Positions 36,351 through 46,442 of a stretch of 64,000 bases of DNA are shown here, one piece after another. The notes beneath the pieces were generated by a model, which had not been told where the DNA came from, did not search any database, and saw nothing but the letters and a program-made list of their open reading frames with translations. Position 1 is the stretch's first letter, and each line of letters opens with the position of its first letter. The stretch is from Acidimicrobiia bacterium (lineage in GTDB: Bacteria; Actinomycetota; Acidimicrobiia; IMCC26256; JAOSJL01): assembly GCA_027494115.1 (NCBI GenBank), contig JAOSJL010000001.1:2597937-2661936 (forward strand). Direction: 5' to 3'. The position numbers were made by a program, and so were the translations under genes.

Positions 36351-38909
36351 CTACTCCTCCGCAATCGCCTCGAGCACGTCGGCGCGCGCGGCGCGCCGCG
36401 CCGGAAGCGCGCCCGCTGCGACCCCCACGACCGCCCCCGCCACGAGAAGCACGCCCAGCGTGAGAGGTTGGAAGACGAAGTCGGTGATTCCGTCGTCGCT
36501 GAGTGTGGACACCACGGCCCACGCGATCACCACACCCGTCACGATGCCCGTGACCGCTCCCAACACAGCGATCAGCAACGACTCCCAGCGGATCATGGCG
36601 GCGACCTGACGTCGCGACATTCCCACCGTCCTCAGCAGTCCGATCTCGCGACGGCGTTCGTGAACGCTCAACAACAGGGTGTTCACGACGCCGAACACCG
36701 CCACCAGGACGGCAAGCGCCAAGAGCATGTAGAAGAGCACGAGGACCCGGTTGACCTGATCGTGCTGATCGGCCTTGAACTCGTCACGACTCAGGAGGTC
36801 GACGTTGGGGAAGTCGGCGAGCACCTCGTCGATGGCGCTGCGTGCCTCGTCCTCACTGACGCCCGGCGCTGTCGACACGTAAGCGAAGGCGTCGAGCTCC
36901 TCGCCGTAGCGGGCGTCGTAGAACGCGTCGCCCATGAGGATGTTCACCACGAAGTTGCCGGTGAACCCGTTGCGTCGGTAGACGCCGGCGACGTCGACCT
37001 CCTCGAAGCCCGTGGGGAATCCCAGGAGGACACGATCTCCCACCGAGAGACCGAAGTCCTCCGCTTCCTGTTCCTGAACCAGAACACCGCCGTCGGCGAG
37101 ATTCTCGACGCTGCCTTCGAGAATGTCGAGGTCGACGACCTCGGGAAGCTGCTCCGGATCCACGGAGTAGAGCGCCTGAACGGTGTTGCCCAGACTTGCG
37201 AACCCGAGGCGGAACCCCGTCGCGACATCGACCTCGTCGACGGCGGCGAGCTCGTCGACGACCTGGGGACTGAACCCGGCGAAAGGCGGACCCGTCAGCA
37301 CCCAATCGGCTTCGAGCCCGTCGTCGATCGCCGTGCTGACCGACGCGTTCGCCGAACCGGCGAGAAGGGACACGAACGTGACGAGGCACGTGCCGATGAG
37401 CAATGAGGCCGCGGTCGCTGCTGTTCGACGCGGCTCACGTTGCGCGTTCCGACGCGCCAGTCGGCCATCGACACCCGCGAATCGGCTGATCGGAGCGCCG
37501 AGAAACCGTGCCAGTCCGCCGACCATCGCCGGCGCCAGCACGAGGATCCCCGCCACCGATATAGCCGCGCCGAGTGGTGCGGCGGCCCGTGGATCCCCGA
37601 GCACCCCGAGACCTGCCGGGACTGCATCGACGACGCCTGCCAGCATCAGCACGAGTCCGAGCACGAGGGTCGTTGCACCGACGATGCCGCGCCGATGCAG
37701 ACCGGGCTGCCCCTCCCGTGTCGTGAGGCCCTCGCGCATCGCCTCGACGGGCGCAATTCGTGCGGCACGCCGCGCCGGCCAGGCAGTGGCGATGAGCGTC
37801 ACCCCCACACCCACCGCCATGGCCACGACCAGCGTGCGGGCCTGAAGAACCGTCTGTCCCCGAGGTACCTCGAGGCCCACCGTCTCGAGGACCACGGCGA
37901 GAAGTCGGGCGACGGCGAACCCGAGCGCGATCCCGATGGCCGATGCCAGCGCACCCACGATGAACGCCTCGAGCAGAACGGAGGTCCAGACCTGGCGACC
38001 CGTGGCACCGACAGCGCGCAGAAGGCCGAGCTCACGGGTTCGTTGGCCCACGAGCATCGCGAAGGTGTTGTGGATCACGAACGCGCCCACGATCAGCCCG
38101 ACGCCGGCGAACACCAGAAGGAGAACCCCGACGAAGGACAGGCTCTGGCGGAGCGTCGCGGAGCTCTCCTCCCCCAGCTCCTCGCTCGTGACCGCCTCGA
38201 GATCAGGCGGGAGCACCCCGGCGACCGAACCTCGGAGCTCTTCGGGGTCCAGGCCCTCTGTCCCGTCGACCGAGATCAGGTCGAACTGGCCCTCGGCGCC
38301 GAAGACGCGCTGCGCCGTGAGAGGGTCGAACGCCGCCACCGTCGAGAACGCCCGCCCCGAGGATCCGGCGAAGTCCGCCAGACCGACGACCTCGAAGTCC
38401 TCGGCGGGCCCGAAGAAGAGAACTCCGACCGTGTCGCCGACGTCGATGTCGTGATCCCGCGCGGTCTTCGTATCCACCGCGATCTCGCCATCGGCGGTCG
38501 GACGCTCGCCGTCGGCGAGCTCGAGGACGGACAGATGCTCGTCCGCCCCCCACGACATCCCGAGGGGAATGGCTGCCTCGACGGCCCCGCCGTCGGGTGC
38601 GACGAGCTGGGCGGGCCCGACAAGGACGCCTTCGGCCGCCACGACGCCCGGGGCCTGACGAACGATATCGACGGTTTCCGCCGGCACTCGCGCGCGATCT
38701 CCTCCGACCCCGGAGTCGAGAGTTCCGGACGAGCGAACCACGACGTCACCCGTCGAGAACCTGGAGAGCTCGTCATCGAGCAGGGCACTCAGCGCGTCGG
38801 TCAGAACGAACGTTCCGGCGACGAACGCGACGCCCAGAACGATCGCCGTCCCCGTGAACGCGAGGCGCACCCAGCGTGTCCGAAGCCCCTCGAGGGTCAC
38901 CCTCCACAT
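36351..38909 (-). CDS. FtsX-family ABC transporter permease (two-domain, 852 residues)
   Basis: A large integral protein with the ten-helix 'double FtsX' layout: a first helix (AFTGTAIVLGVAFVAGTFVL), a large extracellular domain (about 45-245), three helices with the motif RTRELGLLRAVGATGRQV, a second set of helices near residues 410-470, another extracellular domain, and a final triple with RRREIGLLRTVGMSRRQVAA. Such permeases export lipids, lipoproteins or peptides, or transmit force to wall enzymes. The ATP-binding subunit that normally precedes it is not adjacent: upstream is a divergent SDR gene. The frame is unbroken over 2.5 kb. Confidence 0.85.
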   Translation of the reverse strand: MWRVTLEGLRTRWVRLAFTGTAIVLGVAFVAGTFVLTDALSALLDDELSRFSTGDVVVRSSGTLDSGVGGDRARVPAETVDIVRQAPGVVAAEGVLVGPAQLVAPDGGAVEAAIPLGMSWGADEHLSVLELADGERPTADGEIAVDTKTARDHDIDVGDTVGVLFFGPAEDFEVVGLADFAGSSGRAFSTVAAFDPLTAQRVFGAEGQFDLISVDGTEGLDPEELRGSVAGVLPPDLEAVTSEELGEESSATLRQSLSFVGVLLLVFAGVGLIVGAFVIHNTFAMLVGQRTRELGLLRAVGATGRQVWTSVLLEAFIVGALASAIGIALGFAVARLLAVVLETVGLEVPRGQTVLQARTLVVAMAVGVGVTLIATAWPARRAARIAPVEAMREGLTTREGQPGLHRRGIVGATTLVLGLVLMLAGVVDAVPAGLGVLGDPRAAAPLGAAISVAGILVLAPAMVGGLARFLGAPISRFAGVDGRLARRNAQREPRRTAATAASLLIGTCLVTFVSLLAGSANASVSTAIDDGLEADWVLTGPPFAGFSPQVVDELAAVDEVDVATGFRLGFASLGNTVQALYSVDPEQLPEVVDLDILEGSVENLADGGVLVQEQEAEDFGLSVGDRVLLGFPTGFEEVDVAGVYRRNGFTGNFVVNILMGDAFYDARYGEELDAFAYVSTAPGVSEDEARSAIDEVLADFPNVDLLSRDEFKADQHDQVNRVLVLFYMLLALAVLVAVFGVVNTLLLSVHERRREIGLLRTVGMSRRQVAAMIRWESLLIAVLGAVTGIVTGVVIAWAVVSTLSDDGITDFVFQPLTLGVLLVAGAVVGVAAGALPARRAARADVLEAIAEE

Positions 38910-39057
38910 ACCAACCTCGGTGGGCCGGCGCGCCCGTCGCGGACGCCCGACGATTCGGCTCGGGACCTGACTGCCTCAGCGTAACGTCGGCATTCGGACT
39001 CTCCGCCGATGCCGATACCCTCGTACCGCTCACGACCATCGATCTGCGAGGTTCGAC

Positions 39058-39861
39058 ATGGGACTGTTCGACGGGCACCAGGCCATCATCACCGGTGGAG
39101 CCTCCGGAATCGGAGCGGCCACAGCGCGGGCTCTGGGCACAGCCGGGGCGGACGTCACCGTGATCGACACCGACGAATCGGGGGCCGAGGCCGTCGCATC
39201 CGACATTGGTGGCGCTGCGCGAGTTGCGGACGTGGCGGACGCGAGCGCCCTGACAGCCGCCATCGACGGAGCTGCTGCCGACATGGGGGGCCTGAGCATC
39301 CTGTTCAACAACGCAGGGTTCTCGAGCAACGTCACCCCCGTCCACGAGTGGGGTGTCGACGAGTGGCACCGGGTGGTCGCCGTGAACCTTTTCGGTGTGT
39401 TCCACGGCACCCGCGCCGCGGTGCCGCACATGCTCGACCGTGGTGACGGTCGGATCGTCAACATGGCGTCCATCAGTGGAACCCGGCCCTCGGGGGGCGA
39501 GTCCCCCTACTCGGCGTCGAAGGCCGGTGTCGCGGCCCTCACCGTGAACACCGCGCTCGACTACGGCCCCACCATCAGGGCGAACGCCGTCTCGCCCGGG
39601 ATGATCGACACGCCTCTCACCGCTCCTCTGTTCGAAATGTTCTCCGACTGGGCCGACGCGGTGGTCGCCCGCACCCCGACGGGGCGCGTCGGAGAACCGT
39701 CGGACATCGCCGACGTCGTGGTGTTCCTGTGCAGCGACGCCGCTCGATTCGTCAACGGGCAGAACATCGTCATCGACGGCGGTCTCTCGCTGCACGGCTC
39801 CGGCGTCGACGGCATCTCCGAGCGCATGCAGGCACTCCTGAACCCCGCCGAGAGCTCCTGA
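39058..39861 (+). CDS. Short-chain dehydrogenase/reductase
   Basis: A 267-residue classical SDR. The cofactor motif is TGGASGIGAA (residues of about 12-21), with an Asp after strand 2 (TVIDTD) that favours NAD over NADP. NNAG is present, the catalytic Ser lies in NMASISG, and Tyr151 and Lys155 in SPYSASKAG. The C-terminal segment VNGQNIVIDGGLSLHG is typical of the FabG-like group. The ATG follows GAGGTTCGAC. The substrate is unknown; it stands alone. Confidence 0.9.
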   Translation: MGLFDGHQAIITGGASGIGAATARALGTAGADVTVIDTDESGAEAVASDIGGAARVADVADASALTAAIDGAAADMGGLSILFNNAGFSSNVTPVHEWGVDEWHRVVAVNLFGVFHGTRAAVPHMLDRGDGRIVNMASISGTRPSGGESPYSASKAGVAALTVNTALDYGPTIRANAVSPGMIDTPLTAPLFEMFSDWADAVVARTPTGRVGEPSDIADVVVFLCSDAARFVNGQNIVIDGGLSLHGSGVDGISERMQALLNPAESS

Positions 39862-40000
39862 GGCCCCCTCACCCCCTCAATCGCCCGGAACTCAGGGCCT
39901 GGGGCCACTCCACCGGATCAACCACAAAGAGTGCTCAAGTCTGAGGGGAAGACGGACGAGACACCACTCAGAGCGACACCGAGCGACGGAGTGGTGCGGA

Positions 40001-40600
40001 ATGGCCCAGGTCCCCACAAAACGGAACCGTGTAGGCCGGAATCTCGTCCGCCTCCCCCTGATCCTCGCCACCGTGGCGTTCTTCAGCCTCACGGCCTGCT
40101 TTCCGGCGATCTCCCAGCCCCACCGGTACTCGAGCTCGCCGACCGAGCGGATCAAGGCCGAGATCCTCGACCAGCTCAACGCCGAGCGGCACGCACGTGG
40201 CCTGCCACTCCTGGTCTGGAACCCGAACCTGGCAGGGATGGCTCAGAACTGGAGCCAGCACATGGCCGACTCCGGCTCGTTCTCGCACAGGGACCTGAGC
40301 GGTGCCTTCAAGCTCTCGCCGTTCAACACGACACTCAGCGCCATGGGCGAGAACATCCTGCGGGGACCCGCGAGTCTGCGCTCGGGTGCCACCACGACCG
40401 CGTTCATGAAATCGAGCGGGCACCGTCACAACATCCTGGCGCCGGGCTTCGACTCGGTGGGGATCGGCGTGGTCTGCAAGGGCGGCAAGATCTACGTCAC
40501 GCACAACTTCGGACGCGCGACCTGGAACCATGCCTCGACAGCGTCGAGCGCTCCGCAGGATCCGATCAAGTCGTCGAGCTCGTCCGGAACAAAATGCTGA
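40001..40600 (+). CDS. CAP/SCP-domain secreted protein
   Basis: A 199-residue lipoprotein-like secreted protein (signal with FFSLTAC) and a CAP (SCP/PR1-type) domain: EILDQLNAERHARGLPLLVW, GMAQNWSQHMADSGSFSHRD, GENILRGPAS, and SSGHRHNILAPGFDSVGIGV. The conserved His residues (SHRD, GHRHN) that line the CAP cleft are present. Bacterial members are common in spore-formers and actinomycetes, and their roles are mostly unknown. Its stop directly abuts the stop of the convergent arylsulfotransferase-like gene with no spacer. Confidence 0.85.
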   Translation: MAQVPTKRNRVGRNLVRLPLILATVAFFSLTACFPAISQPHRYSSSPTERIKAEILDQLNAERHARGLPLLVWNPNLAGMAQNWSQHMADSGSFSHRDLSGAFKLSPFNTTLSAMGENILRGPASLRSGATTTAFMKSSGHRHNILAPGFDSVGIGVVCKGGKIYVTHNFGRATWNHASTASSAPQDPIKSSSSSGTKC

Positions 40601-42271
40601 TCACGAATCCCAAGGGGTGAGGGTCTCGACACGCTCGGCCCGGTAGAGGCCGTCGGTGTCGACGACGATCAACTGCCACACGACCTCACCACCCTCGTCG
40701 TCGTCGTCGGGTACGACCTCGTAGATCGGCCGGTCGGAGCGACCCGGGGCGATGATGCCCCCGGAGCTCACGAGAACGTTTCCGTTCGGAAGCATGTCGG
40801 CGTCACCGACGAAGAACGAGTACGCGTATTCACCTCGGAGCATCGGCTTGAACTCCCAGACCTGGCGCGCCACGACATTGTCGGGATCGGAGTCGTCGAT
40901 CTCGAAACGCACCGCGCGGCTGTAGGGATCGTCCTCGTGTCCCGGCCGGTCGTTGCCGTTGTCGAAGAACATGAACGTACCGTCCGGCAGGAGCTGCGGG
41001 GCGTGCTGGTGGTACATGAACTCGCCGGACTCCAGCTCCACGTCACCCTCGGGGCCGAAGGACCACAGGAGCTCGCCGGCGGGGCCGTTCTCGTCGTCCT
41101 CGTATCTGATGGCCAGGATGAGGTCGGATTCACGGTTGGACACGATCAGCGCGTTGCGGTCCTCGTCATAGATGACGGCGTTGGCGTGCATCCATTCGCG
41201 CAGACCTGCGAGGTCGTAGAGCGCGTCGGCCAGCCCGCCAATGGACACGGAGCACACCCATTTGTGCAGGTCGGATGCGGGATCAATCATGTCGGAGATG
41301 GCGAACTGCCGGACGATCTCTCCCGTTTCCCGCTCGACTTCGACCACGATGTCGTCGACCACGCGGTACACGCCGTCGACGTCGGTGCCGTCGTTGCAGG
41401 GCGGGTCTTCGTAGGGACCGAGGTCGAGGACCTTCGTGCTGAGCGAGATGATGTTGCCGTTGGGCAGCAGGCCCACTTCATGGTGGAGGCTGTCGGTGTC
41501 CACCTCGATTCCGTCCTCGGGCAACGGGTCCTTCTTGCCCGACTCGGCGTCCGCCACCGCGGTGCGCGCGTCGTACTCCTCGAGGACGTTGCCGAGAGGA
41601 TCGACCACGCGGGCGCGGTCCAAGCCGATGCCCATGAGGTAATCGCCGTTCTCCAACTGGCGGACGTCGCCGACACCTCCCTCATAGCGGTAGTACCAGA
41701 CGGGAATCCCCTCGGTGTCCACCGCGATCGCGAAGCCCGTGCCACCGGTGGTCTTTCCCTCGGGGGCCGGGCCGTTGGCGTCGAACAGGGTGAATCCGGG
41801 TTCCATGCGCTCCGGGTCGCTCGTCACGAGCTCCAGGGGAGGGAAGTCGGCGGGCAGAGCGCCCGTCGTGAACGACTCGGTCTTCGCGACGCTCGGATTC
41901 GATCCACCCTCGGCGACCGCCGTCACGCTCAGCTCGTAGGTCGTTTCCGGACGCATACCGACAACAGGAATCGTCACGTCGGTGCCCGGCTCGTCGGGCG
42001 ATGCGATGGTGAACTGACGCTCGGGGCCGGTGACGATCACGATGGCAACAGCGGGAACGTCGGTCGTCACGTTGAGGACCGCCGAGATCGTGCTGTTGGG
42101 GTTCTCGGTGACGGTGACAGAGTCGATGACAGGAGGATCGTTCTGAGATTCCCAGTGAACGTCCGACGAGCATGCGCTCGCCACGACCGCAAGGGTGGCG
42201 AGTACGACAACAGCGCGGGTGCGCCACGGGCGGTGACCGCAGGCCTGGAGGCGAGTGTCTTCGGTTGTCAC
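40601..42271 (-). CDS. Arylsulfotransferase (ASST)-like lipoprotein
   Basis: About 556 residues from the GTG 42271, which opens a lipoprotein signal (VVVLATLAVVASAC); the open frame further upstream does not look coding. An N-terminal Fn3-like domain (about 45-125, PVIDSVTVTENPNSTISAVL) precedes a beta-propeller of the arylsulfotransferase family with the His-bearing segments LHHEVGLLPNGNII, WMHANAVIYDEDRNALIVSN and MYHQHAPQLLPDG. Known members transfer sulfate between phenols by a His intermediate. Many distant relatives are uncharacterised, so the activity here is uncertain. Confidence 0.8.
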   Translation of the reverse strand: MTTEDTRLQACGHRPWRTRAVVVLATLAVVASACSSDVHWESQNDPPVIDSVTVTENPNSTISAVLNVTTDVPAVAIVIVTGPERQFTIASPDEPGTDVTIPVVGMRPETTYELSVTAVAEGGSNPSVAKTESFTTGALPADFPPLELVTSDPERMEPGFTLFDANGPAPEGKTTGGTGFAIAVDTEGIPVWYYRYEGGVGDVRQLENGDYLMGIGLDRARVVDPLGNVLEEYDARTAVADAESGKKDPLPEDGIEVDTDSLHHEVGLLPNGNIISLSTKVLDLGPYEDPPCNDGTDVDGVYRVVDDIVVEVERETGEIVRQFAISDMIDPASDLHKWVCSVSIGGLADALYDLAGLREWMHANAVIYDEDRNALIVSNRESDLILAIRYEDDENGPAGELLWSFGPEGDVELESGEFMYHQHAPQLLPDGTFMFFDNGNDRPGHEDDPYSRAVRFEIDDSDPDNVVARQVWEFKPMLRGEYAYSFFVGDADMLPNGNVLVSSGGIIAPGRSDRPIYEVVPDDDDEGGEVVWQLIVVDTDGLYRAERVETLTPWDS

Positions 42272-42421
42272 GACTGTTCTCGTTCTCGTGTGGTGAAACG
42301 GCGAAGCGTAGACCGGCTCACGGCGAGGTCGGGGATCGTCCACCGGCCTCGCGAGTCGGCCTCCGCATACCCTGAATCCACGGGGTTCTCGGAATCCCAC
42401 CGACCGTGAAGGAGCGGAGAC

Positions 42422-43597
42422 ATGTCTGACGTCGTGATCGTCGAGGCGGTGCGAAGCCCGCTCGGTAAGCGCAACGGCGGACTGTCCACAATGCACTCCA
42501 TCGATCTCCTGGGTGCGGTGCAGGCCGAGGTGCTGAGCCGGGCAGGCGTCGACCCCGCCGAGGTCGGGCAGGTCGTCGGCGGATGCGTGGGTCAGGTCGG
42601 GATGCAGACCATGAACGTCACCCGCAACGCGTGGCTCGCTGCAGGCCTCCCCCTCGAAACCGCCGCAACCACCGTGGATGCACAGTGCGGATCCTCGCAG
42701 CAGGCGACCAACCTCGCTTTCGCGCTCGTGAAATCCGGTGTCGTCGACATGGCAGTCGGCTGTGGCGTGGAAATCATGAGCAGGGTGCCGATGGGAGCGA
42801 CGATTCCGAAGGATCCGCCGGTCGGCAAGCCGGTGAACAAGAACTACTGGAAACACCACGAGTTCACGTCACAGTTCGACGGTGCCGAGCGAATCGCCAG
42901 GAAGTGGGGCATCACGCGAGGCGACGTCGACGATTTCGCCAAGATGTCGCAGGACCGAGCGGCACACGCCTGGAGCGAAGGGCGCTTCGAGGCTCAGGTT
43001 CTCCCGATCGACGCTCCCGACATGGGAGATGACGGCAAACCCGCCGAGACGACGCATCGCATCGACACCGACGAAGGGATGCGCGAAACGACCCTCGAGG
43101 CTCTAGCCGGCCTGAAGCCGAACATGCCTGACGGCGTCCACACAGCGGGCAGCTCCTCGCAGATCAGCGACGGCGCGGCCGCTGCACTGCTGATGACACG
43201 TGACCGAGCGGAATCTCTCGGGGTCACTCCGAAGGCCACGGTTGTCGACACGTGTCTCGTGGGCTCGGACCCGGTGTTGATGCTCACCGGCCCGATCGCG
43301 GCGACACGCAAGCTCCTCGACGACAGCGGTCTGAGCATGGGCGACATCGACATCGTGGAGATCAACGAGGCGTTCGCCAGTGTCGTGCTCGCCTGGGAGC
43401 AGGAGCTGAAGCCCGACATGGACACCGTCAACCCCAACGGCGGCGCCATCGCTCTCGGTCATCCGCTCGGCGGCACAGGTGCGGTCCTGTTGACCAAGGC
43501 CGTCCACGAACTGGAGCGCGCGCAGGCCGAACACGCGATCGTGACGATGTGCTGCGGCGGTGGTCTCGGAACGGGGACGTTGCTGCGTCGAATCTGA
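42422..43597 (+). CDS. Acetyl-CoA acetyltransferase (thiolase)
   Basis: A 391-residue thiolase. Acyl-accepting Cys89 is in DAQCGSSQQA, and the family motifs NEAFASVV, GGAIALGHPLGGTGA and CCGGGLGTGT supply the catalytic His and second Cys. It either cleaves 3-ketoacyl-CoA in beta-oxidation or condenses two acetyl-CoA. The ATG follows AAGGAGCGGAGAC. The nearest fatty-acid genes are about 5 kb away, so its exact pathway is not fixed by context. Confidence 0.92.
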   Translation: MSDVVIVEAVRSPLGKRNGGLSTMHSIDLLGAVQAEVLSRAGVDPAEVGQVVGGCVGQVGMQTMNVTRNAWLAAGLPLETAATTVDAQCGSSQQATNLAFALVKSGVVDMAVGCGVEIMSRVPMGATIPKDPPVGKPVNKNYWKHHEFTSQFDGAERIARKWGITRGDVDDFAKMSQDRAAHAWSEGRFEAQVLPIDAPDMGDDGKPAETTHRIDTDEGMRETTLEALAGLKPNMPDGVHTAGSSSQISDGAAAALLMTRDRAESLGVTPKATVVDTCLVGSDPVLMLTGPIAATRKLLDDSGLSMGDIDIVEINEAFASVVLAWEQELKPDMDTVNPNGGAIALGHPLGGTGAVLLTKAVHELERAQAEHAIVTMCCGGGLGTGTLLRRI

Positions 43598-43616
43598 CGG
43601 GTCGCGACGCTGCGGA

Positions 43617-44651
43617 TCAGACCCACTCCCGGATCTTCTCGATGACCCGGAGGCGGTCGCCACCCACGGCCTGCACGTTCAACCGCGCCACGCCGGCCTC
43701 ACGGAACGCCTCGATGCGTTCCTTGACGGCACCCTCATCGCCGGCGAGGGTCGTCGCGGCGAGGAACTCGTCGGGTACGAGCGCCTCGGCCTCCTTCTTC
43801 TTCCCCGACAGGTAGAGATCCTGGATCTGCTCGGCTTCCGCCTCGTAGCCGTAACGGCAGAAGACGTCGTTGTAGAAGTTCTTCCCCTTGGCACCCATGC
43901 CACCGACGTACAGCGCTGTCATGAAGCGACCACCGTCGCGGACCATGGTTGCCGTGTCGGCGTCGCAGATAGCCACGGCTCCACCGGCCACGACCTCGAG
44001 CGGATCCAGGTCGCTCGAGCGCTTGGCACCGCCGGCACGGAGATCAGCCCCCCAGACGTCGTCCGCCTTCTCCGGATGGAAGAAGACCGGAAGCCAGCCG
44101 TCGGCGATCTCGGCGGTCAACGCCACATTCTTGTGGCCGAGACTGGCAAGGTAGACGGGGATCCGATCGCGGACCGGGTGGTTGACGAGCTTCAGTGCCT
44201 TGCCGAGGCCCGTGCCCTGGTCCTTCGGAAGCGGCAGTTGGTACACGTCGCCGTCGTAGGTGACACGTTCGCGAGTCCAGACCTGTCGACAGATGTCGAT
44301 GACCTCCCGCGTGCGGGTCAACGGCTTGTCGTACGGCACGCCGTGCCACCCTTCGATGACCTGCGGACCCGATGCCCCCAGGCCGAGGATGAAACGGCCC
44401 TCCGACACGGCATCGAGCCCGGCGGCCGTCATGGCGGTGAGGGTGGGCGTGCGCGAGTAGATCGGGAAGATCCCCGATGCCAGCTCAGCGCGCGAGGTCT
44501 GGGCGGCGAGATAGCCGAGGATGCTCACGGCATCGAAGCTGTAGAGCTCGGCGACCCAGATCATGTCGATGCCCGCGGACTCGAGGTCGGCGGCGTCCTG
44601 TGCGGCCTTGCGCGGATCTCCCGTGTAGTTCAAAGCCATCGCGAGCTTCAT
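43617..44651 (-). CDS. LLM-class F420-dependent oxidoreductase
   Basis: A 344-residue luciferase-like monooxygenase-fold protein starting MKLAMALNYTGDPRKAAQDA. It has the TIM-barrel signatures GIDMIWVAELYSFDAVSILG, ASGIFPIYSRTPTLTAMTAA and GRFILGLGASGPQVIEGWHG, typical of F420-dependent actinobacterial members. It probably transfers hydride between F420 and an unknown substrate. It converges on the thiolase gene with 19 bp between them. A second, only distantly similar LLM enzyme is at 62675-63606. Confidence 0.85.
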   Translation of the reverse strand: MKLAMALNYTGDPRKAAQDAADLESAGIDMIWVAELYSFDAVSILGYLAAQTSRAELASGIFPIYSRTPTLTAMTAAGLDAVSEGRFILGLGASGPQVIEGWHGVPYDKPLTRTREVIDICRQVWTRERVTYDGDVYQLPLPKDQGTGLGKALKLVNHPVRDRIPVYLASLGHKNVALTAEIADGWLPVFFHPEKADDVWGADLRAGGAKRSSDLDPLEVVAGGAVAICDADTATMVRDGGRFMTALYVGGMGAKGKNFYNDVFCRYGYEAEAEQIQDLYLSGKKKEAEALVPDEFLAATTLAGDEGAVKERIEAFREAGVARLNVQAVGGDRLRVIEKIREWV

Positions 44652-44758
44652 GGGTATCGCTTCCCCTGTGGATCGGCGGGTGGAACTCGTGCGGGAGATG
44701 AAGACTGCCAGAAAGCCGGTCGGTACGCCTCTTCGAGGGACCCCTGTAGCCTCGAGAG

Positions 44759-45439
44759 ATGGGCAGCGTCGTCGGGCAGATCCTGCCGCTCGCGGTCGGG
44801 GTCGCACTCAGCCCGTTCCCCATCATCGCCGTCATCCTGATGCTGTTCACGCCGCGCGCGCGTTCGAACGGCTCGGCGTTCGCCGTCGGGTGGGTCGCAG
44901 GTCTCACGGTCGCGGTCATCGTCGTCTTGGCGTTGTCGAGCGCGAGTGATACCGCGACATCCGACAGCGGTGGCCCGTCGACGACCGTGGGTTGGCTCAA
45001 GTCGGTGCTGGGAGTCCTGCTCCTGTTCCTGGCTCTGCGCCGATGGCGGAGGCGCCCTCCCGGAGGTGAGACCCCCGAGATGCCCCGATGGATGTCGGCG
45101 ATCGATGGCTTCACGCCCGTGAAGTCTCTGGCACTCGGCGCCGCACTCTCCGGCCTGAACCCGAAGAACCTCGCGTTGACGGTCGCCGCGGCGGCCACGA
45201 TCGCCGCCGGTGGTCTCTCCACCGGCCAGGAGGTCGCGGTGTCCGTGATCTTCATCGTTCTGGCATCGATCACGGTCGTGACTCCCGTGGTCGCGTTCCT
45301 GCTGATGGGCGAACGTGCCGAAGGTGCGCTCACGTCCGCCAAGGACTGGATGGCCGCGAACAACGACGCGGTCATGGCCGTTGTCCTCGTCGTATTCGGG
45401 ATCAAGCTGATCGGCGACGGAATAGGAATCCTCACATGA
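44759..45439 (+). CDS. GAP-family (Sap/LysE-like) membrane protein
   Basis: A 226-residue protein with six predicted helices. The N-terminal motif LPLAVGVALSPFPIIAVILM and the middle segment SLALGAALSGLNPKNLALTV match the GAP/Sap family, which is related to LysE-type transporters. In mycobacteria Sap/Gap proteins act in the surface display of glycopeptidolipids, but most members are uncharacterised. Its stop overlaps the start of the quinone-reductase gene (ATGA), beginning a run of four tightly spaced genes that ends with rsgA. Confidence 0.8.
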   Translation: MGSVVGQILPLAVGVALSPFPIIAVILMLFTPRARSNGSAFAVGWVAGLTVAVIVVLALSSASDTATSDSGGPSTTVGWLKSVLGVLLLFLALRRWRRRPPGGETPEMPRWMSAIDGFTPVKSLALGAALSGLNPKNLALTVAAAATIAAGGLSTGQEVAVSVIFIVLASITVVTPVVAFLLMGERAEGALTSAKDWMAANNDAVMAVVLVVFGIKLIGDGIGILT

Positions 45440-46442
45440 CGACTCCCGAGACGACAGGTACAACGACACGCGTATGGCGGTTGCGCGAAATCGGCGAGCC
45501 GATCGATCGTCTCCGGCTCGAAGAAGACGTCGCGCCGCAGCCCGGTCCGGGAGAGGTCGCTGTCGACGTCGACGCCGTCGGTCTGTCGTTCCCCGACGTG
45601 CTCATGTGCCGCGGGGAGTACCAGATGCCGACCCCCGACGTGTACACACCCGGCGGCGAAACAGCCGGGGGATCGCTGCGCTCGGAGAAGGGGTCGACGG
45701 CTTCGAGGTCGGACAGCGGGTCGTCTTCTTCGGTGGTGGGCTCGCGGAGCGAGTCGTGACGTCTGCCTCGAGCGCCTTCGTTCTTCCTGACGCGATCACC
45801 GCGACCACGGCGGCCGCGATCCCCATGAACTACGCGACCACCTGGTTCGCCCTCCACGACCGCGCGAAACTCGAGCCCGGCGAATGGCTCCTCGTGACCG
45901 GCGCCGCCGGAGGAACGGGCACGGCGGCGATACAACTCGGCTTGGCCACAGGAGCCAGGATCGTGGCTGTCGCCGGCGGCGAGACGAAGGCGGCTCTGGC
46001 CCGCGACCTCGGCGCCGACGTCGTGATCGACCATCACGTCGACGCCGACTGGGTCGACGCTGTTCGCGAGGCCACGGGTGGCGGGGTCGACGTGGCGTAC
46101 GATCCCGTCGGCGGGGACACCTTTCACCAGGTGCGGCGCTGCATGGCCTGGGACGGCCGCCTGCTCGTCATCGGATTCGTGGCGGGGATTCCCGACGCAC
46201 CCATGAACCACGTGCTACTGAAGAACTACAGCATCGTGGGTGTGCACTGGGGCGCGTCGATCATGCGTGATCCCGACTCGCTCGGGCGGCAGATGACCGA
46301 GATCCTGGCGCTGGCCGAGACGGGTGCGGTCGATCCGCCGCTCTATCCGCCGTACCCGTTCGACGACGCCGCACAGGCCCTCCAGGATCTCGCGGACCGC
46401 AAGACCTACGGCAAGGTCGTGGTCGAGGTGCCCGCCCAATGA
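45436..46442 (+). CDS. NADPH:quinone-oxidoreductase-like MDR protein (frame broken in G-run 45667-45671)
   Basis: About 335 residues after repair. It is a zinc-free medium-chain dehydrogenase/reductase: the N-terminal GroES-like domain has VDAVGLSFPDVLMCRGEYQM, and the NADPH site is LLVTGAAGGTGTAAIQLGLA, followed by ALARDLGADVVIDH. A closing VVVEVPAQ is present. The frame changes within five G's (45667-45671), between PGGETAG and IAALGEGVDGFEVGQRVVFF. It overlaps both neighbours by four bases. It probably reduces quinones or enones. Confidence 0.85.

Noticed and set aside
40937..42409. A 490-codon open frame on the plus strand
   Set aside because: Antisense to the arylsulfotransferase-like gene; the composition is Gly/Val/Arg-biased and no start signal or motif is visible.
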